A stretch of 64,000 nt of DNA from Bianquea renquensis (GTDB lineage: Bacteria > Bacillota > Clostridia > Lachnospirales > Bianqueaceae), in assembly GCF_014384895.1 (NCBI RefSeq), contig NZ_JACRSQ010000009.1, positions 75,145 to 139,144 of the forward strand, read 5' to 3'. Position 1 is the stretch's first letter. Every line of letters begins with the position of its first letter. The notes beneath the pieces are model-generated. The model saw only the letters and a list, made by a program, of their open reading frames with translations, did not search any database and had not been told where the DNA came from. Shown here piece after piece: positions 50,998 through 59,326 of this stretch. The position numbers and the translations under genes are program-made.

Positions 50998-52116
50998 GTC
51001 GTCCCTCTTGCGGGGGACGTGGATTGAAATGCGTCCATAGATCAATTTGATTAGCCATTTCTGAGTCGTCCCTCTTGCGGGGGACGTGGATTGAAATCTG
51101 TCTTTCCTATTGTACACTTTTGTTGACCCAAAGTCGTCCCTCTTGCGGGGGACGTGGATTGAAATGTCTGCAACTTCCATCGCCTCTTCAAGGCTGTCTG
51201 GTCGTCCCTCTTGCGGGGGACGTGGATTGAAATACAAAACAGCCGCCCATTGCTGGACGGCCTAATAGTCGTCCCTCTTGCGGGGGACGTGGATTGAAAT
51301 GCCTGAGACTCTAAGAGTGCTGATGGAGGACACGTCGTCGTCCCTCTTGCGGGGGACGTGGATTGAAATCCATCTTTTCTCATCCTTTCTCCGCCTCCGG
51401 ACTTGTCGTCCCTCTTGCGGGGGACGTGGATTGAAATTTGGAAAAACCGGAAAGGGCAACAAGGCTTCCGGGTCGTCCCTCTTGCGGGGGACGTGGATTG
51501 AAATAAAAGTATCTCGCAACGCATAGGCCGACTCAACAAGGTCGTCCCTCTTGCGGGGGACGTGGATTGAAATATAGATCACTTCGCCCTCTTTTGCCAC
51601 TGCCATCGTCGTCCCTCTTGCGGGGGACGTGGATTGAAATTGTATCAATTTCTGCCGTCTCTACACTCACCGTTCGTCGTCCCTCTTGCGGGGGACGTGG
51701 ATTGAAATCTGCACAGCACGTAAATAACCAAAAATTACAATATCGTCGTCCCTCTTGCGGGGGACGTGGATTGAAATGGCAACCAGAGATTAAAACACGG
51801 ATTGCACAGAAAGTCGTCCCTCTTGCGGGGGACGTGGATTGAAATTCTTTGGTGGTCTTTACGCCCTTGCGCCCGAATTTGTCGTCCCTCTTGCGGGGGA
51901 CGTGGATTGAAATATGGCGTTAGTTGCCTCGCAAATTCTAGAGGATCGAGTCGTCCCTCTTGCGGGGGACGTGGATTGAAATAGGGGTGGGCCGTGTATC
52001 GGTCTGGATTGTAGCGTCGTCCCTCTTGCGGGGGACGTGGATTGTAATTTTTTGGGGTATGTAAAAGGGCGGCCCCGCATGGCGTCGTCCCCCTTGCGGG
52101 GGCCTTAAAATGAAAA
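50998..52116 (+). CRISPR. CRISPR array, type I-C-like repeats, 17 repeats and 16 spacers
   Basis: The 33-bp repeat begins GTCGTCCCTCTTGCGGGGG and ends GACGTGGATTGAAAT; CCCTCTTGCGGGGG forms the stem. Sixteen copies start at 50998, 51065, 51133, 51201, 51268, 51337, 51405, 51472, 51541, 51608, 51676, 51745, 51813, 51881, 51950 and 52016. The first 15 look identical; the 16th ends GATTGTAAT. A seventeenth, badly decayed copy lies at 52084-52116. Spacers are 33-36 bp. Decay at the right end places the leader on the left and transcription on the plus strand. The repeat resembles type I-C (Cas5d-processed) repeats, ending in the usual ATTGAAAY handle. No cas gene lies within the window on either side. 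Confidence 0.98.
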
Positions 52117-52140
52117 AATAGGTATAGGAGCGATGCCAAT

Positions 52141-52533
52141 ATGAAAAGCATAAAACCCGGCCGCGGACCATCTATGATGGGTGGTATTATGAGCATTGTT
52201 GTTGGACTGTTCGGTGTTGTGTGGACGATCATAGCTGCCAGCATGGGTGGCGGTTTTATGGCCATATTTGGAATCCTGTTTATCCTAGTGGCCATTATAC
52301 AGGCTATTTATAAATTTAAAAACGCCACAAGCGAAAACCGATACTCAGAATTCGACATCACCGACGAAACGGAGGAATGCGATCCGCTCAATGATCGATT
52401 TGGACGGCAATTTGGGCCAGAATTAAAAATAGACAACAAGAGTCAGAGAGAAAGTCATTTCTGCCCATATTGCGGCACGGCGGTCGATTCCCAATTTACG
52501 TTTTGCAATCATTGTGGGAAAAAGCTTCCTTAA
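52141..52533 (+). CDS. Small membrane protein with C-terminal zinc ribbon
   Basis: A 130-residue protein starting 24 bp after the CRISPR array. GGAG lies about 10 nt before ATG 52141. Two membrane helices occupy about residues 13-33 (MGGIMSIVVGLFGVVWTIIAA) and 37-57. A polar acidic region follows. The last 25 residues form a zinc ribbon with two CxxC pairs: FCPYCGTAVDSQFTFCNHCGKKLP. Proteins of this plan are common in Firmicutes and mostly uncharacterised. No link to CRISPR function is evident, and I take the neighbourhood as incidental. Confidence 0.8.
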   Translation: MKSIKPGRGPSMMGGIMSIVVGLFGVVWTIIAASMGGGFMAIFGILFILVAIIQAIYKFKNATSENRYSEFDITDETEECDPLNDRFGRQFGPELKIDNKSQRESHFCPYCGTAVDSQFTFCNHCGKKLP

Positions 52534-52734
52534 GCCGCACCAACAGAGGGACTGTATGTCCAAAGAGCGCCTCCTTTTCAATTCGTGTTGCCGGCTGGAA
52601 CTCCGTCGATGTCACGCCCCGCGGGAGCACGGCGGTCTGCCGCAGGAGGAAGCATTAAATTGACGATGCCATACAGGAAACCGGTTGAAGTAATTCGATG
52701 GGGTTGAAACAATTTTAAAATTCAGGTGATCAAT

Positions 52735-53172
52735 ATGAGAGAAGAGCATTGGGTTTCCATCGCCCTGACAAGCCATGAACAGTATCTTGACCTTCTGAAA
52801 AAGTTAAAGGGCAAAACCGCATACATTGTCATCGTGCAAATTAACGGGGAAGATGATGAGGACGAAATAATTGCCAACGCGAATACTTGTATGCAATTGA
52901 TAGAAAAGAGAAGCGTCAACAAATGGCTTGGCACGAAAACGCGGGGAAGGCGAGCCGTTCAATTTTGCTATCGCAAAGAGGATAGCTTTTTTCGATTTTT
53001 AAGCACCTATCCCTCCTTTTTCTTCAATCGCAGGGATCGATGGGGATGCGATGAGGTAGAATACACGGATTTTGGCACCGACGATATTGCGTTCCTCGAT
53101 GATGCGCAGACCCCATTATTTTTTACCACCACCCATGAGGGGTACGCTAATATTGTCTCATCCATATTATAG
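52735..53172 (+). CDS. Hypothetical protein, unrecognised family
   Basis: A 145-residue protein from ATG 52735, with AGGTGA 5 nt upstream. It is rich in charged and aromatic residues with no signal peptide or membrane helix. The first part, HWVSIALTSHEQYLDLLKKL and TAYIVIVQINGEDDEDEI, could be an alpha/beta fold. RWGCDEVEYTDFGTDDIAFLDD in the second half is notably acidic. I recognise no domain. The 200 bp between it and the zinc-ribbon gene contain no further gene I can support. Its position in an accessory region beside the array suggests recent gain, but that is inference. Confidence 0.65.
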   Translation: MREEHWVSIALTSHEQYLDLLKKLKGKTAYIVIVQINGEDDEDEIIANANTCMQLIEKRSVNKWLGTKTRGRRAVQFCYRKEDSFFRFLSTYPSFFFNRRDRWGCDEVEYTDFGTDDIAFLDDAQTPLFFTTTHEGYANIVSSIL

Positions 53173-53517
53173 GGCATCGCACTGCGGTGGTAGAATGATG
53201 CAGAAATGGCGGGGTGGAAAGACCGCCATGAAAATTTAGCTGTGTTGGGTGATGCCAACCTATGTGAAACTTTTCAATTCAAAATGTCGAAACAGCACGA
53301 AATAATACGAATGGTTGAATATTTCGGAAAAAAAAACCGGATTTTCTATAATTTACTTCTGTACAGATATGAAAAAGAGTAGTATAATGTGACATAGAAA
53401 AGGACATAACTGCATATAGTTTCGTATAAGCCTTTGTGAATGCCCCCTTTTACCATACATAGAGGCACAAGAGGAAGATAGACGTGCCTCAAATTAATTT
53501 CCAAAGGGGTATGGAAG
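53173..53517. other. Intergenic region with a promoter and a short hairpin
   Basis: About 345 bp without a convincing gene. It holds the promoter at 53360-53388 and a GAGGCAC/GTGCCTC hairpin at about 53461-53491, in the leader of the next gene. Confidence 0.6.
53360..53388 (+). promoter_or_regulatory. Promoter before the small zinc protein-rnz-tsaD operon
   Basis: TGTACA (53360-53365), 17 bp and a perfect TATAAT (53383-53388). Confidence 0.6.
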
Positions 53518-53790
53518 ATGAGACATTATAAAGCGATCCTGATTGAGAAGCAGGAAGTGGATACGGTGATTTGCAATTGCTGTGGCAGGCAGATCATCCA
53601 CGGCGAGGATAAAAAAGGTGGGGAGTATTTATCCGTCGTCAAGCATTGGGGGTATCATTCCCCCTTTGACGGGGAGCGGCACAGCCTTGATATCTGTCCT
53701 GAGTGTTATCACCGCTGGATTCAGACATTTCAATTTCCGCCCACCGAACTTCCGCATGCGAAAGAGAAAGAAGAAGTGAAAGGATTATAG
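53518..53790 (+). CDS. Small zinc-binding protein upstream of rnz
   Basis: A 90-residue protein from ATG 53518. Two cysteine pairs, VICNCCGRQI (near residue 20) and DICPECYHRW (near residue 60), could bind one zinc ion, with a histidine-rich loop KHWGYHSPFDGERH between. GGGGTATGGAAG lies upstream. It ends 4 bp before rnz and is probably co-transcribed with rnz and tsaD. Similar short proteins occur widely in Clostridia; no function is known to me. Confidence 0.78.
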   Translation: MRHYKAILIEKQEVDTVICNCCGRQIIHGEDKKGGEYLSVVKHWGYHSPFDGERHSLDICPECYHRWIQTFQFPPTELPHAKEKEEVKGL

Positions 53791-53794
53791 CAAT

Positions 53795-54727
53795 ATGTTT
53801 GATGTATGCCTGCTAGGAACAGGCGGTATGATGCCGTTGCCAAACCGGTGGCTTACCGCCTGCTTTATGCGTTATGCGGGCACCTCGCTGTTGATCGACT
53901 GCGGGGAGGGCACGCAGATCACCATGCGGCTTCAGGGGTGGAGCTTCAAGGCGATCGACTATATTTTGTTTACTCATTATCACGGCGACCATATCAGTGG
54001 ACTGCCAGGACTGCTGCTTACGATCGGGAATTCTGGGCGTACGGAACCGGTTACGCTCATAGGCCCTCGCAACTTGCGGAGAGTTGTGGAAGGCCTTCTT
54101 TTGATTGCGCCGGATTTACCGTTTCCGATACAGTATCTGGAGCTAAACGGAGACACGCCAGTTTTGGAGCTGAAAGATCTGGTTGTGACACCGTTCCGGG
54201 CAGATCACGGAATGCCCTGCTTTGGCTATAGCGTGGAAATTCGTCGAAAACCGAGGTTTTTGCCTGAAAAAGCTAAGGCCCTAGGAATTCCGTTGCCTTT
54301 TTGGAAGGAGCTACAAAAAGGCAATACAGTGGAGCACGAAGGCGCTATCTATGAGCCATCCATGGTTTTAGGCGAGGCCAGGCGGGGATTGAAAGTGTGC
54401 TACTGTACTGATTCACGGCCGCGGGATTCGATTGTAAACGGTGTCAAGGCTGCGGATCTATTTATCTGCGAAGGGATGTATGGCGAGGAGGAGAAACAGA
54501 CAAAAGCGAAGGAATATCGGCATATGACCTTTCAGGAGGCGGCCACCATGGCGAAGCAGGCGAATGTGAAGGAGCTTTGGCTGACGCATTTCAGTCCTTC
54601 CCTGATCACGCCCTATCAATACTTGGACGAGGCCAGGCGAATTTTTCCCAACACGAAAGTTGGGAAAGACCGGATGACAAAGGTCTTAAAATTTGCCGAT
54701 GAGGAAAACGCGGGGGTGACGGAATGA
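53795..54727 (+). CDS. rnz: Ribonuclease Z
   Basis: A 310-residue metallo-beta-lactamase-fold endonuclease that trims tRNA 3' trailers. The zinc motif is FTHYHGDHISGLPG (H61, H63, D65, H66). LIDCGEGTQITMRLQGW, FRADHGMPCFGYSVE and LWLTHFSPSLITP supply the other metal ligands and family features. The length is normal for the short RNase Z form. Its end overlaps tsaD by 4 bp (ATGA). Both are tRNA-processing or modification genes, which fits one operon. AAAGGA precedes ATG 53795. Confidence 0.94.
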   Translation: MFDVCLLGTGGMMPLPNRWLTACFMRYAGTSLLIDCGEGTQITMRLQGWSFKAIDYILFTHYHGDHISGLPGLLLTIGNSGRTEPVTLIGPRNLRRVVEGLLLIAPDLPFPIQYLELNGDTPVLELKDLVVTPFRADHGMPCFGYSVEIRRKPRFLPEKAKALGIPLPFWKELQKGNTVEHEGAIYEPSMVLGEARRGLKVCYCTDSRPRDSIVNGVKAADLFICEGMYGEEEKQTKAKEYRHMTFQEAATMAKQANVKELWLTHFSPSLITPYQYLDEARRIFPNTKVGKDRMTKVLKFADEENAGVTE

Positions 54728-55737
54728 AGGAGACTACCATTTTAGCCATTGAGTCCTCCTGCGATGAGACAGCGGCGGCCGTCGTGCAGGGAGGCCGTAC
54801 CGTTCTTTCAAATTGCATTTCGTCCCAGATCGCGCTTCATCAAATATACGGCGGTGTAGTGCCGGAGATTGCATCGCGCAAGCATCTTGAGGCGATTGAT
54901 GCGGTTGTGCGCGAGGCAATGAAGACCGCGAAGACCGGGTGGGAAGAGATTGATGCCATCGCTGTCACCTATGGCCCGGGGCTGGTGGGCGCGCTTTTAG
55001 TGGGAGTTGCCCATGCCAAGGCGTTGGCCTACGCGTTAAAAAAACCGCTGCTCGGTGTGCACCACATAGAGGGCCATATTGCTGCCAACTATATAACCGA
55101 TCCTCAGTGGGAACCTCCCTATCTCTGCCTAGTTGTATCGGGAGGTCACACACATCTAGTGCTGGTGGAAGGGTACACTCGATATCAGATTCTCGGCAAA
55201 ACCCGAGATGACGCGGCAGGAGAGGCATTCGATAAGGTAGCGCGGGCCATTGGGCTGGGGTATCCAGGCGGCCCCAAGATCGACGCAGTCTCCAAAATGG
55301 GGAATCCGGAGGCGGTGCATTTTCCGAGGCCCTGTTTGGAGGAGGATGGCTTTTCATTTAGCTTTAGCGGCTTAAAATCAGCCGTTTTAAATTATTTGAA
55401 TCAAATGGAAATGAAAGGGGAACCCTATAAGCAAGCGGATATTGCGGCCAGCTTTCAGGCCGCCGTCGTGGAGGTTTTGACAAAAAAGACTTTGGCCGCA
55501 GCCAATGAATTTAAAATTTCAAAAATCGCCATGGCGGGCGGTGTCTCCGCGAACCGTGCCCTTCGCGCATCCATGGAAGCTGCCTGCATGGCGGAGAAGA
55601 AACAACTGTGTGTGCCGGACTTGATTTTATGTACAGATAACGCGGCGATGATTGGATGTGCCGCATACTACCAATATCAAGACGGCCGCCGGTCGGATCT
55701 GTCCTTGAATGCAGTCCCCAATTTGCCACTGCAATAA
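54724..55737 (+). CDS. tsaD: tRNA N6-adenosine threonylcarbamoyltransferase TsaD
   Basis: A 337-residue ASKHA-fold enzyme that transfers the threonylcarbamoyl group to A37 of ANN-decoding tRNAs, working with TsaB and TsaE. It starts IESSCDETAAAVVQGG and has GGVVPEIASRKH. The iron/metal histidines are H114 and H118 in GVHHIEGHIAAN. VSGGHTHLVLV, DDAAGEAFDKVAR and MAGGVSANRALR are the nucleotide-binding motifs. The length is normal. It overlaps rnz by 4 bp. A sigma-F-like promoter for spoIIQ follows 23 bp after its stop codon, so sporulation-specific transcription begins here. Confidence 0.97.
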   Translation: MKETTILAIESSCDETAAAVVQGGRTVLSNCISSQIALHQIYGGVVPEIASRKHLEAIDAVVREAMKTAKTGWEEIDAIAVTYGPGLVGALLVGVAHAKALAYALKKPLLGVHHIEGHIAANYITDPQWEPPYLCLVVSGGHTHLVLVEGYTRYQILGKTRDDAAGEAFDKVARAIGLGYPGGPKIDAVSKMGNPEAVHFPRPCLEEDGFSFSFSGLKSAVLNYLNQMEMKGEPYKQADIAASFQAAVVEVLTKKTLAAANEFKISKIAMAGGVSANRALRASMEAACMAEKKQLCVPDLILCTDNAAMIGCAAYYQYQDGRRSDLSLNAVPNLPLQ

Positions 55738-55760
55738 TTTTTGTTTGTAAAACATGGTAT

Positions 55761-55790
55761 GTATAAAAGCGCTTCCACTATGGCAATACT
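55761..55790 (+). promoter_or_regulatory. Sigma-F-type promoter of spoIIQ
   Basis: GTATA (55761-55765), a 16-bp spacer and GGCAATACT (55782-55790) match the forespore consensus GYATA...GGNNANANT. spoIIQ is a known sigma-F target in Bacillus subtilis. Confidence 0.75.
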
Positions 55791-55809
55791 ATCGTTGGAG
55801 GTGGAAGCT

Positions 55810-56670
55810 ATGAGTAATTCGAGCAAAAACCAAAGTTTTGACAAGCAGCGAAGAATCTATTTGTCGGTGTTAGTCGTAATTTTGGTGGTGGCTCTTGGAG
55901 TTACGGTCTTTTCAGTGACGAGGCATAACGACCTGGCAGATCGTTCCGACGAGCCGAACTCAAGTCAGCCGCAGCAACAGTATGCGGAGAATTCTTCTGA
56001 CGCAACGGACCATAACAATTCCGTGTTGGATCCGGATGCGAAGGATGTTCAACAAAATATGGAGCAATCCAACGAACAAATTGACAAAGAGTATTCAGGA
56101 TCACAGTCCGGGGATACTGCGGAGGCGAGTGAAGAGAATTCGCTTTCCGAAGAACAGCTGCATTCGGATCTAGACGCGCCGCCCAGGGATACGGCGGAAG
56201 GAGATCCTCCCGTATCGGAGCCCCAAATCGCAGACTTCGATCCGGAGGTGGACCGTATGCTATGGCCTGTCAGTGGGAATGTCCTTATGGATTATAGTCC
56301 AGATAATCTGATTTATGATGCTACGCTGGATCAGTATCGGACCAATGATTCCATCAGTATTGCTGGCACTGAAAGCGAAGATGTGTTTGCCGCAGCCGGC
56401 GGAATCGTCGTTGAAGTTGGATATCTGGATGAGATTGGAAACTATGTGGTTTTGGATCATGGAAATGGGTTCGAGACTACATACGGCCAATTGGATGAAA
56501 ATATTCCTGTAACGAAGGATCAGACGATCGTGAAGGGACAGAAAATTGGCAGTATCGGGTCTCCCAGCTGGTATAGCGTTGCTATTGGTACTCATGTGGA
56601 TTTTCAGGTTACGGTCAATGGAGAGCCAGTGAATCCTATGGATTACCTGGAAAATACGTTGGAGGATTAA
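55810..56670 (+). CDS. spoIIQ: Stage II sporulation protein Q, degenerate LytM/M23 domain
   Basis: A 286-residue forespore membrane protein. The start is ATG 55810, 7 nt after GGAGG. A membrane helix is at about residues 17-38 (RIYLSVLVVILVVALGVTVF). An acidic, low-complexity linker runs to about 145. The C-terminal M23/LytM domain begins at MLWPVSGNVLMDYS. The usual HxxxD zinc site is missing (the region reads YRTNDSISIAGTES), while THVDFQV retains one histidine of the HxH pair, so it is probably not a peptidase. SpoIIQ pairs with SpoIIIAH across the intermembrane space during engulfment. The sigma-F-like promoter and the spoIIID/mreB neighbourhood support the name. Confidence 0.88.
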   Translation: MSNSSKNQSFDKQRRIYLSVLVVILVVALGVTVFSVTRHNDLADRSDEPNSSQPQQQYAENSSDATDHNNSVLDPDAKDVQQNMEQSNEQIDKEYSGSQSGDTAEASEENSLSEEQLHSDLDAPPRDTAEGDPPVSEPQIADFDPEVDRMLWPVSGNVLMDYSPDNLIYDATLDQYRTNDSISIAGTESEDVFAAAGGIVVEVGYLDEIGNYVVLDHGNGFETTYGQLDENIPVTKDQTIVKGQKIGSIGSPSWYSVAIGTHVDFQVTVNGEPVNPMDYLENTLED

Positions 56671-56676
56671 AATACA

Positions 56677-56727
56677 AGAGCTGTCGTAGCTAGCAGGCGA
56701 TGCTAGAGGCGGACAGCTCTGTTTTTT
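56677..56727. terminator. Terminator between spoIIQ and the polysaccharide deacetylase gene
   Basis: AGAGCTGTC (56677-56685) pairs with GACAGCTCT (56712-56720), with an inner GCTA/TAGC-type stem, followed by TTTTTT. Confidence 0.85.
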
Positions 56728-56730
56728 ATC

Positions 56731-57591
56731 TTAACGGATGGATCGGTAGGACTCGCCGTTAACCGCATCAACACCCTTTTCCCTGAACATCTCCGACACG
56801 GTGAGAAATTGATATCCCTGCTGGATCAATTGGGGAATGAGAATTTCATAGGCCTCGTAAGTCCGTTCATACAAATCGTGGGATAAAACAATGCCGCCGT
56901 CGGAGACATTGTCCAACACATTTTGTGAGATCGATTCCTTTGTCGCCGTTTTGTGCCAGTCCTCGGGATCCACATTCCAGAGAATAAACGGCATGGGAAT
57001 GGTATCTTTCATGATTTGGTTCTTCGATCCATAGGGAGGGCGCAGGTATTTCGGTTTGACGCCAGTTGCGTTGTATATAATGTCGTTGGTTCCGTTAATT
57101 TGGCTCATGAAGCCGTCAACCGATAGCGTAGTCAGCTGAGGGTGATCATAACTGTGATTTCCGACCTCGTGGCCTTCGTCGATCATGCGCTTTACTAGAT
57201 CAGGATATCGCTCCGCATTCTTCCCCACCAAAAAAAATGTAGCGTGGACGTTGTACTGCTTCAAGAGATCTAGCAGTTTGGGGGTAATCGCGGGGCTTGG
57301 CCCATCATCAAAGGTTAGGCAGACCTTAGGGCCTGTTGTTCTGAGGATCTCCGCGACCTCCTCCTTGTGGGACGCTAAGGTTTCCGCATTGATGGGATTG
57401 ATCGACCGGAGACGAAGAGCCTCTGTCTTGGATTCTCGATATGGGAGCCGCTCCGTCTGCTTCCAAGGATAAACGAGGGAGCCCGTTGAGCCGTGAAGGA
57501 GCCGGAATGCAAACACGCCCATCCCTACGAGTAGAACGAGGGCAATGACGATCATGGTTACGCTGAGATTTCTTGTCTGTCTTCTATTCAT
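56731..57591 (-). CDS. Polysaccharide deacetylase, membrane-anchored, NodB type
   Basis: A 286-residue enzyme of carbohydrate esterase family 4. I start at ATG 57591 (MNRRQTRNLSVTMIV), 5 nt after GGAGG. Residues about 9-32 are a membrane anchor. The NodB domain starts near residue 88: VCLTFDDGPSPAITP gives the catalytic and metal aspartates, and HSYDHPQL the metal histidines. RPPYGSKN and ILWNVDPEDW complete the active site, with SDGGIVLSHD near the end. It removes N-acetyl or O-acetyl groups from peptidoglycan or another surface glycan. PdaB-like or PdaA-like roles in spore cortex are possible given the sporulation neighbours, but not proven. It is divergent from spoIIID. Confidence 0.93.
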   Translation of the reverse strand: MNRRQTRNLSVTMIVIALVLLVGMGVFAFRLLHGSTGSLVYPWKQTERLPYRESKTEALRLRSINPINAETLASHKEEVAEILRTTGPKVCLTFDDGPSPAITPKLLDLLKQYNVHATFFLVGKNAERYPDLVKRMIDEGHEVGNHSYDHPQLTTLSVDGFMSQINGTNDIIYNATGVKPKYLRPPYGSKNQIMKDTIPMPFILWNVDPEDWHKTATKESISQNVLDNVSDGGIVLSHDLYERTYEAYEILIPQLIQQGYQFLTVSEMFREKGVDAVNGESYRSIR

Positions 57592-57643
57592 GATAACCTC
57601 CAAAAGAGATGTATGACAAAATTCGTCAAAAAGGAACGTGTCT

Positions 57644-57672
57644 ATCATAACGCGATCCACCTGAAAAAACAA
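57644..57672 (-). promoter_or_regulatory. Promoter of the polysaccharide deacetylase gene
   Basis: On the reverse strand, TTGTTT (57672-57667), 17 bp and TATGAT (57649-57644). Confidence 0.5.
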
Positions 57673-57736
57673 CCCCAAACTAAAAATGTAAAAATAATTA
57701 ATAGTTTCGCAATGACACAAGGAAATCATTTCGGAG

Positions 57737-57766
57737 TCATAAATAAGACCTGCCCAACATACTAAT
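57737..57766 (+). promoter_or_regulatory. Sigma-E-type promoter of spoIIID
   Basis: TCATAAAT (57737-57744), a 13-bp spacer and CATACTAAT (57758-57766) resemble the mother-cell sigma-E consensus (KMATATWW...CATACANT). spoIIID is a known sigma-E gene. Confidence 0.65.
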
Positions 57767-57797
57767 GGAGTAAGAGATGTTTGGGGGGATTTCCAGA

Positions 57798-58085
57798 ATG
57801 AAGCAGTACATTGAAGAACGAGCCGTTGAGATTGCGCAATATATTATTGAGCAAAACGCAACTGTGCGAACGACCGCCAAAAAATTTGGGATTTCTAAAT
57901 CAACCGTGCATAAGGACTTGACCGATAGGCTGGAAAAAATCAATCCACAGCTGGCCTCGCAGGCCCGACAGGTGCTAGAAGTGAATAAGGCGGAGCGCCA
58001 TATCCGAGGGGGAATGGCGACGAAAGAAAAGTATCTTCATTTGTCTTCATCCTTTGGAACACAATCAGAGGATCGGTTTATGTAA
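57798..58085 (+). CDS. spoIIID: Stage III sporulation transcriptional regulator SpoIIID
   Basis: A 95-residue mother-cell transcription factor. I start at ATG 57798 (MKQYIEERAVEIAQYII), after GGGGGG; the upstream ATG lies inside the leader. The helix-turn-helix is TVRTTAKKFGISKSTVHKDL at about residues 23-42, and the basic C-terminal region has HIRGGMATKEKYLH, both typical of SpoIIID. Slightly longer than the Bacillus protein at its C-terminus. It controls the switch of mother-cell genes between sigma-E and sigma-K. It is followed by a terminator and then mreB/mbl, the conserved gene order in many spore formers. Confidence 0.96.
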   Translation: MKQYIEERAVEIAQYIIEQNATVRTTAKKFGISKSTVHKDLTDRLEKINPQLASQARQVLEVNKAERHIRGGMATKEKYLHLSSSFGTQSEDRFM

Positions 58086-58116
58086 CGATACGGGAAAAAA
58101 GACGTATCGCCGGCAG

Positions 58117-58177
58117 AAAAATCTTCGCAGCTGCGCCGCCATAAAACAGGGCGGAAACCAACTGTGAAGATTTTTTT
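58117..58177 (+). terminator. Terminator after spoIIID
   Basis: AAAAATCTTCGCAG (58117-58130) pairs with CTGTGAAGATTTTT (58162-58175) with one mismatch, in a T-run. The loop holds a second CGCC/GGCG stem. Confidence 0.85.
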
Positions 58178-58215
58178 GCGTATGTGAAAAATTTTATTAA
58201 AATTCATGATATCCT

Positions 58216-58244
58216 TTGACTTTTCGCATATCCTACTCTATAAT
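58216..58244 (+). promoter_or_regulatory. Promoter of mreB/mbl
   Basis: TTGACT (58216-58221), 17 bp and a perfect TATAAT (58239-58244). Confidence 0.85.
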
Positions 58245-58299
58245 AAGAACATAAACACGAATTTGTCAGATAATGGTGATTTTTGAAGGAGCAGGAACC

Positions 58300-59304
58300 A
58301 TGTTGTCTACCAGTATTGGAATCGATCTCGGAACTGCCAGCGTTCTGGTCTATATCCGGGGAAAGGGAATCGTGATGCGCGAGCCCTCGGTTGTGGCCAT
58401 CAACAGCAACGAAGACAATCAGGTGGTGGCGGTTGGAGAAGAGGCCAGGCGCATGATCGGCCGCACACCCAGCAATATTAGAGCCATTCGGCCGCTTAGA
58501 GACGGCGTTATCTCCGACTATCAATACACGGAAAAAATGCTGAAGTATTTTATTCAACGCGCCATCGGCCGTCGATTTTTAAAACCGGTTATCGCTGTGT
58601 GTGTTCCAAGTGGAGTCACAGACGTGGAGAAGAAGGCGGTCATGGACGCCACCTATCAAGCGGGAGCCCGGGAGGTCCATATCATAGAGGAACCCATTGC
58701 CGCGGCGATCGGAGCGGGTATCGATATATCCAAACCTGTGGGGAGTATGGTTGTGGATATCGGAGGCGGCACCTGTGACATAGCCGTGATATCCTTAGGG
58801 GGCATTGTGGTAAGCGATTCCATCAAAGTGGCGGGCGATCGGTTTGATGAAGCCATTGTTCGATTTATGAGAAAACGATACAACCTTCTGATAGGAGAGC
58901 GGACGGCGGAGGATGTGAAGATCGCCATCGGTTCGGCGTATTCTTTCGATGAAAAGCGCACCATGGATGTGCGTGGACGAAATTTGGTCAGCGGCCTACC
59001 CGTCAACCAGCCGGTTACGTCCGATGATATTCGAGATGCGATGCAGGAGCCGATATCAGCTGTTGTGGAGGCGATCCACGGAGTTTTGGAGCGGACACCC
59101 CCGGAGCTGGCGGCGGATATCTATGAGCGGGGCATCATCATGACCGGAGGTGGCAGCCTCCTGACCGGACTGGACCGGCTGATTCAGGACAATATGGGGC
59201 TGGATGTCTTCGTGGCCGAGGATGCCATATCATGTGTTGCCATTGGGACCGGCCGTTTTGTGGAGCACCTCAACGGGGACGGCCATTTTCAGATCAATCA
59301 CTAG
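58300..59304 (+). CDS. mreB: Rod-shape actin homologue MreB/Mbl
   Basis: A 334-residue bacterial actin that guides cell-wall synthesis along the cylinder. The start is ATG 58300 with GAAGGAGCAGG upstream; an in-frame ATG 27 nt earlier is disfavoured. Phosphate-binding loops are GIDLGTASVLVYIRGKG near residue 6 and VVDIGGGTCDIAVISLGG near residue 150. GDRFDEAIVRFMRKRYNLLIGERTAE and IMTGGGSLLTGLDRLI complete the nucleotide site. A position after spoIIID is typical of the mbl paralogue, so Mbl is as likely as MreB; no mreCD genes follow. metK begins 22 bp downstream and may be read from the same promoter. Confidence 0.93.
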   Translation: MLSTSIGIDLGTASVLVYIRGKGIVMREPSVVAINSNEDNQVVAVGEEARRMIGRTPSNIRAIRPLRDGVISDYQYTEKMLKYFIQRAIGRRFLKPVIAVCVPSGVTDVEKKAVMDATYQAGAREVHIIEEPIAAAIGAGIDISKPVGSMVVDIGGGTCDIAVISLGGIVVSDSIKVAGDRFDEAIVRFMRKRYNLLIGERTAEDVKIAIGSAYSFDEKRTMDVRGRNLVSGLPVNQPVTSDDIRDAMQEPISAVVEAIHGVLERTPPELAADIYERGIIMTGGGSLLTGLDRLIQDNMGLDVFVAEDAISCVAIGTGRFVEHLNGDGHFQINH

Positions 59305-59326
59305 AGTTATGGGGAGGCTATGGTAA

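Noticed and set aside
50647..52295. Several open frames on both strands across the CRISPR array
   Set aside because: They translate the repeat unit again and again (for example RKRDD, PARGTT, SLLRGTWIE), so they are products of the array and not genes.
50647..53517. cas genes near the array
   Set aside because: None of the open frames on either side resembles Cas1, Cas2, Cas3 or effector subunits.
59305..59326. A SAM riboswitch before metK
   Set aside because: The gap is only 22 bp, too short for any known SAM aptamer.
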